Shown: positions 1-4,981 of the stretch, piece after piece
Layout: each line of letters opens with the position of its first letter
How positions within the stretch are numbered: the first letter of the stretch is position 1
Source: Caryophanales bacterium
GTDB taxonomy: Bacteria; Bacillota_I; Bacilli_A; RF39; UBA660
Assembly (NCBI GenBank): GCA_016282415.1
Contig: JAEEKO010000032.1
Location: 1 to 5,266 of the forward strand
Direction: 5' to 3'
Length of the DNA: 5,266 bases
Translations under genes and position numbers: made by a program
The notes under the pieces: generated by a model
What the model saw: the letters and a program-made list of their open reading frames with translations, nothing else
Database searches by the model: none
Told to the model about the DNA's origin: nothing

Positions 1-81
1 CAAGACGGTTTACCATCTGCTCATTTTGAACATACTGTTGTTGTTACTAAAGATGGTTATGAAATATTAACGAAAGAGTGA
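1..81 (+). CDS. map: Type I methionine aminopeptidase, C-terminal end only
   Basis: The window opens in frame inside this gene and holds its last 26 codons, ending in TGA at 79-81. The peptide contains SAHFEHTVVVTKDGYEILT, which I recognise as the C-terminal signature of type I methionine aminopeptidase. The Glu of FEHT corresponds to a metal-ligand glutamate of the dinuclear active site (E235 in E. coli). The enzyme removes the initiator methionine from nascent proteins in the cytosol. It sits 4 nt before infA, the usual position of map in the Bacillus-type ribosomal cluster (adk-map-infA). The start and the rest of the active site lie outside the window. The identity rests on this short but very conserved tail plus synteny. 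Confidence 0.9.
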   Translation, partial: QDGLPSAHFEHTVVVTKDGYEILTKE

Positions 82-85
82 TCAT

Positions 86-322
86 ATGTCAAAAGATAAT
101 AATCAAGTAAGAGAAGATAAAATTGAAGTAGAAGGTAAAGTAGTCGATGTAATTAAAGGCGGCGACTATTTAGTCGAATTACCTAATGGTCATACTGTAC
201 AAGCCTACGTTTCTGGTAAAATGCGCGTTAACATGATACGTATCTTACCAGGTGATACAGTAACAATTGAATTATCGCCTTATGACTTAACACGTGGGCG
301 CATTACATGGAATAAAAAATAG
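86..322 (+). CDS. infA: Translation initiation factor IF-1
   Basis: This encodes a 78-residue protein covering the single S1-type OB fold of IF-1, which binds the 30S A site and helps IF-2 and IF-3 select the initiator tRNA. Visible signatures are IEVEG (residues 13-17), ELPNGHTV (31-38), SGKMRVN (43-49), ILPGD (53-57) and LSPYDLTRGRIT (63-74). The family is usually about 72 residues. The excess is a hydrophilic N-terminal stretch (SKDNNQVRED) before the first strand. No internal ATG gives a shorter form, so ATG 86 is the natural start, 4 nt after the map stop. The ribosome binding site is weak (GAAAGAG overlapping the end of map), suggesting coupling to map translation. Arg and Gly codons include CGC, GGC and GGG, which are scarcer in the following ribosomal genes. 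Confidence 0.97.
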   Translation: MSKDNNQVREDKIEVEGKVVDVIKGGDYLVELPNGHTVQAYVSGKMRVNMIRILPGDTVTIELSPYDLTRGRITWNKK

Positions 323-337
323 ATGGAGGAATAATTT

Positions 338-451
338 ATGAAAGTTAGAGCATCAGTTAAAAAAATCTGTGAAAAATGCAAAGTTATTAAAAGAAATGGA
401 AGAGTTATGGTTATTTGTGAAAATCCTAACCATAAACAAGTTCAAGGTTAA
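338..451 (+). CDS. rpmJ: 50S ribosomal protein L36 (bL36)
   Basis: This small gene encodes 37 residues, starting MKVRASVKKICEKCKVI and ending HKQVQG. It is the smallest protein of the large subunit and binds 23S rRNA. The zinc-binding set is intact: Cys11, Cys14, Cys27 and His32 (C-x2-C-x12-C-x4-H), which makes this the zinc-containing (C+) form. Length and sequence are typical of the family. GGAGGA at 325-330 lies 7 nt before the ATG. It lies between infA and rpsM, as in Bacillus. All three arginines are encoded by AGA. Confidence 0.97.
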   Translation: MKVRASVKKICEKCKVIKRNGRVMVICENPNHKQVQG

Positions 452-465
452 TTTAGGAGGAAAAT

Positions 466-840
466 ATGGCACGTATTAAAAATATTGAATTACCTGCAAA
501 TAAACATATTTGTATTGGTTTAACTGCTATTTATGGTATTGGTAGAAGCTTAGGTGAAACCATTTGTAAAGATGCAAAAGATGAAAAAACTAAATTAGTA
601 AAAGATTTAACTGAAGACGAAGTAACTGCTTTAAGAAAAGAAGTAGATAAATACATCGTTGAAGGTGATTTACGTCGTGAAGTTCAAATGAACATTAAAG
701 GTAAAATGGAAATTAATAGTTACGAAGGTACTAGACATAAAAAAGGTTTACCTGTTCGTGGACAAAGAACATCAAGAAATGCAAGAACTCGTAAAGGTAG
801 AGGAAAAGTTGTTGCAAATAAGAAGAAAGCAACTAAATAG
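466..840 (+). CDS. rpsM: 30S ribosomal protein S13 (uS13)
   Basis: This encodes a 124-residue protein of typical length. It forms part of the head of the small subunit and contacts the P-site tRNA and 50S proteins through intersubunit bridges. Visible signatures are the N-terminal MARI, the helix-two-turn-helix region with TAIYGIGRS (20-28), EGDLRRE (66-72), and the basic tail containing GTRHKKGLPVRGQRT (88-102) and NARTRKG (105-111). The tail ends in a lysine-rich segment expected to reach toward the tRNA. AGGAGG at 455-460 is 5 nt from the ATG and fixes the start. The gene follows rpmJ by 14 nt and precedes rpsK by 15 nt, so it is co-transcribed. Confidence 0.98.
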   Translation: MARIKNIELPANKHICIGLTAIYGIGRSLGETICKDAKDEKTKLVKDLTEDEVTALRKEVDKYIVEGDLRREVQMNIKGKMEINSYEGTRHKKGLPVRGQRTSRNARTRKGRGKVVANKKKATK

Positions 841-855
841 TAGGAGGAATTAATT

Positions 856-1239
856 ATGGCTTATAATAGAAGAAAAAGAAAAGTTAAAAAGAATATTCCG
901 GTAGCTACTGCACATATTCATGCTACATATAATAATACAATCGTTTCAATTTGTGACGTTGATGGTAACGTAATTAGTTGGGCATCAGCTGGTACTATTG
1001 GATATAAAGGAAGTAAAAAGAAAACTCCTTTTGCTGCTCAAATGAGTGCTGAAGCTGCTGGTAAAGCTGCTATGGACCAAGGAGTAAAAGAAGTTGAAGT
1101 ATTTGTTAAAGGTTTAGGAGCTGGTCGTGAAGGAGCTATTCGTTCTTTACAATCTGTTGGATTAAACGTTACTGCAATCAATGATGAAACTCCAGTACCA
1201 CACAATGGTTGTCGTCCACCTAAACGTCCAAGAAATTAA
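856..1239 (+). CDS. rpsK: 30S ribosomal protein S11 (uS11)
   Basis: This encodes a 127-residue protein of the 30S platform, near the mRNA exit and the Shine-Dalgarno helix. Family signatures are YNNTIV (25-30), SWASAG (41-46), TPFAAQ (57-62) and the C-terminal TPVPHNGCRPPKRPR (112-126). The N-terminus is a short basic extension (RRKRKVKK). The loop usually written KGPGxGRE reads KGLGAGRE at 85-92, so Pro is replaced by Leu; the rest of the motif is intact. AGGAGG at 842-847 precedes the ATG by 8 nt. rpoA follows directly, without the rpsD gene found at this place in E. coli, which is the Bacillota pattern. Confidence 0.98.
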   Translation: MAYNRRKRKVKKNIPVATAHIHATYNNTIVSICDVDGNVISWASAGTIGYKGSKKKTPFAAQMSAEAAGKAAMDQGVKEVEVFVKGLGAGREGAIRSLQSVGLNVTAINDETPVPHNGCRPPKRPRN

Positions 1240-1262
1240 TTTAAAAGAGAGGGTATTTTAGT

Positions 1263-2207
1263 ATGATAAGTTTTGAAAAACCAGAATATAAAATAACTGA
1301 ATATGTTGAAAGTAATCATTATGGAAAATTTGAATTAGAACCATTAGAAAGAGGATTTGGTGATACTATTGGTAACGCATTACGTCGTGTAATGTTATCT
1401 AGTTTACCAGGTAGTGCTATCACTTCTGTTAAGATTGATGGTGTTTTACATGAATTCCAAAAAATTGAAGGCGTTGTTGAAGACGTTACTAGTATTGTTT
1501 TAGCATTAAAAAGCATTGTTATTAAAAAACATTGTGAAGGTGAAAAAACAATTCATTTAAGTGCAAGCAAAGAAGGACCAGTTACTGCTGGTGATATTGA
1601 TAAGGATGCTGACATTGAAATTATTAATCCTGACTTAGTTATTTGTAACTTAGTTAAAGGTGGAAAAATCGATATGGAAATGACTGTTAACAGTGGTCGT
1701 GGATATGTTGATTCTAAAGAAAACCAAAAATTATTAGGAGAAAAGAAAGTTGGCGTTATTGCTATCGATTCATTATATTCTCCAATTGAAAGAGTTAGTT
1801 ATGAAAAAGACAACGCTCGTGTTGGTCATAATGAAAACTTTGATAAATTAATTTTAAATGTTTGGACTAATGGTGCTATTACTCCAGAAGAAGCTGTAGC
1901 ACTTGCTAGCCGTATCTTAATTGAACATTTAAATATCGTTGCTGATTTAAATGATATTAGTGATGTTACTGGATTAATTGCTGAAAAGAAAGTTGATACA
2001 GTAACTAAGACTCTTGAAACTCCAATTGAAGAAATTGAATTCTCAGTAAGAGCTTACAATTGTTTAAAACGTGTTGGTATTCACACTGTTCAAGATTTAG
2101 TTGATCGTCGTGAATCTGATGTAACTAAGATTAGAAACTTAGGAAAGAAATCTTTAAAAGAAGTATTAGATAAAGTAAAAGAAATGGGACTTAGTTTCCG
2201 CGATTAG
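1263..2207 (+). CDS. rpoA: DNA-directed RNA polymerase subunit alpha
   Basis: This 314-residue protein has normal length and both domains. The N-terminal domain (about 1-230), which dimerises and nucleates polymerase assembly, shows LERGFGDTIGNALRRVMLSSLPG around 28-50, GVLHEF (60-65), IEGVVEDV (68-75) and EHLNIVADL (221-229). A flexible linker (about 231-253) leads to the C-terminal domain (about 254-311), which binds UP elements and activators. There, SVRAYNCLKR (261-270) carries R263 and N266, matching the DNA-contacting R265 and N268 of E. coli, and RNLGKKS (291-297) is the helix-hairpin-helix-like part. An AGAGAGGG site (1246-1253) precedes the ATG. The gene lies between rpsK and rplQ as expected for the alpha operon. 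Confidence 0.98.
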   Translation: MISFEKPEYKITEYVESNHYGKFELEPLERGFGDTIGNALRRVMLSSLPGSAITSVKIDGVLHEFQKIEGVVEDVTSIVLALKSIVIKKHCEGEKTIHLSASKEGPVTAGDIDKDADIEIINPDLVICNLVKGGKIDMEMTVNSGRGYVDSKENQKLLGEKKVGVIAIDSLYSPIERVSYEKDNARVGHNENFDKLILNVWTNGAITPEEAVALASRILIEHLNIVADLNDISDVTGLIAEKKVDTVTKTLETPIEEIEFSVRAYNCLKRVGIHTVQDLVDRRESDVTKIRNLGKKSLKEVLDKVKEMGLSFRD

Positions 2208-2222
2208 AAGGAGGTACTTTAG

Positions 2223-2567
2223 ATGGCTATATATAATAAAGTTGGAAAAAATAAAGCTATGCGTAGAACTATTTTAGCTGGTTTAACTAAAACAGTTATT
2301 ATGAATGGTTATGTAGTTACTACTGATGCTAGAGCTAAAGAAGTAAGAAAATTTGTTGATAAAATGATTACTTATGGTAAAAAAGGTACTTTAGTTTCTA
2401 GAAGAAAAGCATTAGCATTTGTAAATAATGATACAGAAGTTGTTAATAAAGTATTCAATGAGTTAGCAAAAACTTATGAAACTAGAAATGGTGGATACAC
2501 TAGAATTATTAAATTAAGTGAAAGAGTTGGCGATGATGCGTTAACTTCAAGATTAGAACTTGTATAA
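2223..2567 (+). CDS. rplQ: 50S ribosomal protein L17 (bL17)
   Basis: This encodes a 114-residue protein, near the usual length for L17, which binds 23S rRNA near the peptide exit tunnel. Signatures are MRRTILAGLT (13-22), the conserved TTDARAKEVRKFVDKMITYGKKG region around 33-55, YETRNGGYTRIIKL (85-98) and the C-terminal LELV. AAGGAGGT at 2208-2215 lies 7 nt from the ATG. It is the last gene of the ribosomal cluster here: its stop codon (2565-2567) lies inside a terminator-like hairpin. Nine of its ten arginines use AGA, in contrast to cdaA next door. Confidence 0.97.
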   Translation: MAIYNKVGKNKAMRRTILAGLTKTVIMNGYVVTTDARAKEVRKFVDKMITYGKKGTLVSRRKALAFVNNDTEVVNKVFNELAKTYETRNGGYTRIIKLSERVGDDALTSRLELV

Positions 2568-2578
2568 GTTCTTTTTTT
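2555..2578 (+). terminator. Rho-independent terminator overlapping the rplQ stop codon
   Basis: AGAACTT (2555-2561) and AAGTTCT (2566-2572) form a perfect 7-bp stem with a four-base loop GTAT. A run of T continues to 2578 (seven T at 2572-2578, the first being the last stem base). The TAA stop of rplQ spans loop and right arm. The stem has only two G-C pairs, so termination may be partial, but the shape and position at the end of the ribosomal cluster fit an intrinsic terminator. Confidence 0.7.
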
Positions 2579-2591
2579 GTGAATATAAAAA

Positions 2592-2605
2592 GTAACATAT
2601 GTTAC
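2592..2605. promoter_or_regulatory. Perfect 14-bp palindrome, candidate operator upstream of cdaA
   Basis: GTAACATATGTTAC reads identically on both strands. It extends to 18 bp (2590-2607) with one mismatched pair. It lies 12 bp upstream of the predicted -35 element of the cdaA promoter and after the rplQ terminator. Symmetry of this size and position is typical of a site for a dimeric helix-turn-helix regulator. No T-run follows, so it is not a terminator. The binding protein is unknown, and chance occurrence in AT-rich DNA is possible. Confidence 0.4.
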
Positions 2606-2617
2606 CTAAATATTTAA

Positions 2618-2646
2618 TTGTATTATTATTTATTTTTTGTTATAAT
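2618..2646 (+). promoter_or_regulatory. Predicted sigma-A promoter of cdaA-cdaR, extended -10 type
   Basis: A perfect -10 hexamer TATAAT (2641-2646) is preceded by TG one base upstream (2638-2639), forming an extended -10. Seventeen bases upstream is a weak -35, TTGTAT (2618-2623, three of six consensus bases). Transcription would start near 2652-2654, giving a leader of only about 23 nt before cdaA. That is too short for a riboswitch, so the cdaA-cdaR unit appears to be controlled at initiation and independently of the ribosomal genes. Confidence 0.75.
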
Positions 2647-2675
2647 TAATACTGAACATAAAAGGAGAGTGTAAG

Positions 2676-3503
2676 ATGACTCTAACTACTATTTGGTCAG
2701 TTATAACAAAGATAATTGATATTTCATTAGTATGGTTAATGTTTTATTATATACTAAAGAATGTTAAGGGAAATGTTAAATTAGTTTTATTATTAAAAGG
2801 AATTATAATTATCATGGTTATTAAGTTAATTAGTTCCTTATTAAACTTATATACTGTAGGTTTATTACTAGAATATGTTATTGAATGGGGGCCACTTGCG
2901 TTAATCGTTATTTTTCAACCTGAAATCCGTGGGGTTCTTGAAAGTTTAGGACGTAGTCATTTACTTGGACGTCATAAAGTATTAACTTTTGATGAACGTG
3001 AACGTGTTGTTTATGAAATAATGGAAGCTGTTGAATACTTAAAACGTAATCGTATTGGTGCTTTAATTGTAATTGAACGTGATATTTCATTACAAGATTA
3101 CATTACGCCTGCTACTAAGGTATATGCCGATTTAACAAGTTCATTATTAGGAACAATTTTCTTTCCTAATAGTCCACTTCATGACGGTGGTGTAATTATT
3201 CAAGGTGACCGTATCACTTGTGCTGGAGCTGTATTTAAAACTAGTATGGATCCAAATCTTAACAAGCGTTTAGGTACTCGTCATCGTGCCGCTTTAGGTA
3301 TTGCCGAAGAAACTGACGCTATCGCATTGGTTGTATCAGAAGAAACCGGCCGTTTAAGTATCGCTACTAATGGTGAATTAAAATATAATTTAACATTAGA
3401 AGATTTCCGTATGACATTAGTTGAGGAATTAAAACCAAAAGCTGAAATGTTCTACGATGCCGATGACGAAATTGAAGAGGAAGCTGGTGATATCGATGAG
3501 TAA
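2676..3503 (+). CDS. cdaA: Membrane diadenylate cyclase CdaA (DacA), c-di-AMP synthase
   Basis: This 275-residue protein condenses two ATP molecules into c-di-AMP, the messenger controlling potassium and osmolyte transport and wall homeostasis. Length is typical. Three hydrophobic segments (about 6-28, 35-57 and 59-80) anchor it in the membrane. FQPEIRGVLESLGR (80-93) is the typical CdaA link to the cytosolic DAC domain (about 100-250). Catalytic motifs are SPLHDGG (166-172) with D170, and GTRHRAALG (200-208) with RHR at 202-204. The first motif is more often DGA; here it is DGG. SEETG (221-225) and ATNGEL (230-235) also match the family. The C-terminus is unusually acidic (10 of residues 261-275). 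AAAGGAGAG (2661-2669) precedes the ATG. All 14 arginines use CGT. The stop overlaps the cdaR start, so the two are translationally coupled. Confidence 0.96.
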   Translation: MTLTTIWSVITKIIDISLVWLMFYYILKNVKGNVKLVLLLKGIIIIMVIKLISSLLNLYTVGLLLEYVIEWGPLALIVIFQPEIRGVLESLGRSHLLGRHKVLTFDERERVVYEIMEAVEYLKRNRIGALIVIERDISLQDYITPATKVYADLTSSLLGTIFFPNSPLHDGGVIIQGDRITCAGAVFKTSMDPNLNKRLGTRHRAALGIAEETDAIALVVSEETGRLSIATNGELKYNLTLEDFRMTLVEELKPKAEMFYDADDEIEEEAGDIDE

Positions 3504-4878
3504 GATGTTAAAAGCTTTATGGAATATATTAAAAGGAATATATAAAGTATTTGATCGACTTATCATTGTTCCAATTAGTCGTATTGTATATGAAGTTTCT
3601 AAAAAGATTAAATCAAATACCAATCGTTTTGAAAAAATCTTAAATAAACCAATTACGTTATTATACTTATCACTAGGTTTAGCAATATTATTCTTCTATT
3701 TAGTCGATAATAAAGTTATTAGTTTAGTAGAAACGGAAGCAGAAATATTAGTAAATGTTCCGGTTAGTGTTGAATATAATAAAGAAGCTTATGTAATTGA
3801 AGGGGTTCCAGAAACAGTTGATATTACTTTAATTGGTCGTAAGAGTGACTTATATTTATCTAAACAATTAGGTGAACATAAAGTAGTTCTTGATTTAACT
3901 GATTATAAAGCAAGTAAGAATCCATACAAGGTTAAATTAATGTATACTCAAACTATAGATAACTTAGATTATAAACTTGATCCACAAACGGTATCAGTTA
4001 AAATTAGTGATAAAGTTACCACTTTAAAAACCGTAACTTATGATTTAATGAATCAAGATAAACTAGATGCTAAATTAAGTGTTGAATCAGTATCATTAAA
4101 TAAAACTGAAGTTGTTGTTAAAGGATCTCAAGATACTATTGATAAGATTGCTACAATTAAAGCATTAGTTGATTTAGGTAATAAAGAATTTACTAAAGAA
4201 GGAACCTTTAAAGTTGATAATGTTCCATTAGTTGCATATGATGATAATGGTGCTATTATCAAGGGTGTTGAAATTGTACCAGAAGTAGTATCATCTACTG
4301 TTAAGTTAGATTCTTATAGTATTAAGGTACCTTTAAATGTATTAACTACTGGTAACTTATTAACTGGTAAAGCCATTTCTTCAATTAGTATTAATGGTCA
4401 ATCAGATCATACAATTGAAATCTATGGTGAACAACAAGCTCTAGATAATATCACGGGCGTACCAGTGACAATTGATGTTAGTGATCAAGGTTCTAATGGA
4501 TCTAAAACATATAATGTAACTATTTCAAAACCTACTGGAGTTCGTTACATGAGTGAAACTTCAGCTACTATTGTTGTTAATTTTGGTGATGAAAAACAAA
4601 GATTAATTGAAAAAGTACCATTATCATTAACTAAAGGATTAGAAAGTGGTTTAGCTGCTAACGTTAAAACTTTCGCTGATCGTAGTGTTGATATTCAAGT
4701 TAAAGGTGTTCAATCTGTAATTGATAATATCAAAGCTGAAAATATTACTACTTATGTTGATTTATCTGGATATACTGTGGGTGAACATGAAGTTAATGTT
4801 TATGTTGAAAGCAACGATCCACGTGTTTCATACGTAGTTACTAAACCAATTAAGATTATTATTAGTAATGCTAAATAA
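3496..4878 (+). CDS. cdaR: YbbR-domain protein CdaR, membrane regulator of CdaA
   Basis: This 460-residue protein is the expected partner of CdaA: CdaR proteins bind the cyclase in the membrane and modulate its activity. One transmembrane segment (about 52-70, ITLLYLSLGLAILFFYLV) is followed by four YbbR-like beta-rich repeats outside the cell at roughly 87-170, 180-270, 275-362 and 373-457; VEYNKEAYVIEGVPETVDITL (92-112) is a clear first repeat. In B. subtilis CdaR the membrane segment is close to the N-terminus; here it is preceded by about 51 residues rich in Lys/Arg (12 basic, 3 acidic). I chose ATG 3496, which overlaps the cdaA stop by 8 nt and has GGTGA 5 nt upstream. An in-frame ATG at 3457 would overlap cdaA by 47 nt and lacks a clear ribosome binding site; ATG 3505 is another option. 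The role is inferred from homology and the cdaA pairing. Confidence 0.92.
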   Translation: MSKMLKALWNILKGIYKVFDRLIIVPISRIVYEVSKKIKSNTNRFEKILNKPITLLYLSLGLAILFFYLVDNKVISLVETEAEILVNVPVSVEYNKEAYVIEGVPETVDITLIGRKSDLYLSKQLGEHKVVLDLTDYKASKNPYKVKLMYTQTIDNLDYKLDPQTVSVKISDKVTTLKTVTYDLMNQDKLDAKLSVESVSLNKTEVVVKGSQDTIDKIATIKALVDLGNKEFTKEGTFKVDNVPLVAYDDNGAIIKGVEIVPEVVSSTVKLDSYSIKVPLNVLTTGNLLTGKAISSISINGQSDHTIEIYGEQQALDNITGVPVTIDVSDQGSNGSKTYNVTISKPTGVRYMSETSATIVVNFGDEKQRLIEKVPLSLTKGLESGLAANVKTFADRSVDIQVKGVQSVIDNIKAENITTYVDLSGYTVGEHEVNVYVESNDPRVSYVVTKPIKIIISNAK

Positions 4879-4892
4879 AAACACATTGAAAA

Positions 4893-4918
4893 TGAACTGC
4901 ACCCTTTAGAGTAGACGC
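4893..4918. repeat. Putative left terminal inverted repeat of the IS3-family element
   Basis: The segment begins with TG, as IS3-family ends do, and carries GCACCC (4899-4904) and TAGACGC (4912-4918), reminiscent of IS150-type terminal repeats. Its first seven bases, TGAACTG (4893-4899), recur inverted as CAGTTCA at 4930-4936. The matching right repeat is outside the window. Confidence 0.5.
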
Positions 4919-4945
4919 AAATAAAAAAACAGTTCAATAGAATTA

Positions 4946-4954
4946 TGTTAAAAT
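4946..4954 (+). promoter_or_regulatory. Possible extended -10 promoter for the transposase
   Basis: TGTTAAAAT gives a TG (4946-4947), one base, then TAAAAT (4949-4954), one mismatch from TATAAT. No good -35 is present at 17 nt. Transcription would start near 4960-4962, inside the apical part of the following hairpin, so the transcript would lack most of the left arm and keep the ribosome binding site free. Confidence 0.45.
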
Positions 4955-4979
4955 ACATCCCCGAAAGGAGATGTATTTT
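4950..4979 (+). promoter_or_regulatory. Hairpin that can mask the transposase ribosome binding site
   Basis: AAAATACATC (4950-4959) pairs perfectly with GATGTATTTT (4970-4979) for 10 bp. After a C-A mismatch, CC (4961-4962) pairs with GG (4967-4968) around a GAAA tetraloop. The Shine-Dalgarno AAAGGAG (4964-4970) lies in the loop and right arm, 11 nt before the orfA ATG. Transcripts reading in from cdaR would fold and hide this site. The right arm ends in five T (4976-4980), so it may also weakly terminate read-through transcription. Confidence 0.65.
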
Positions 4980-4981
4980 TA

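Noticed and set aside
1319..1516. Open frame of 65 codons on the - strand
   Set aside because: It lies wholly inside rpoA in antisense, has no ribosome binding site that I can see and resembles no family; it is a shadow of the rpoA coding sequence.
2579..2675. A c-di-AMP (ydaO-type) or other riboswitch ahead of cdaA
   Set aside because: The predicted leader is only about 23 nt and the whole gap 108 nt, with a terminator, a palindrome and a promoter filling it; no riboswitch-like fold fits.
2908..3090. Open frame of 60 codons on the - strand
   Set aside because: Antisense within cdaA, with composition explained by the reverse complement of its codons.
3457..3495. Upstream start for cdaR at ATG 3457
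   Set aside because: It would overlap cdaA by 47 nt and lacks a clear Shine-Dalgarno, while ATG 3496 has GGTGA at good distance and the usual short stop-start overlap.
3429..3623. Open frame of 64 codons on the - strand across the cdaA-cdaR junction
   Set aside because: Antisense to two well supported genes; its hydrophobic look comes from reversing acidic and lysine-rich codons.
4950..4980. The hairpin before orfA as only a terminator for cdaR
   Set aside because: The T-run is mostly inside the stem and the structure encloses the orfA ribosome binding site, so translational masking explains it better; partial termination remains possible.
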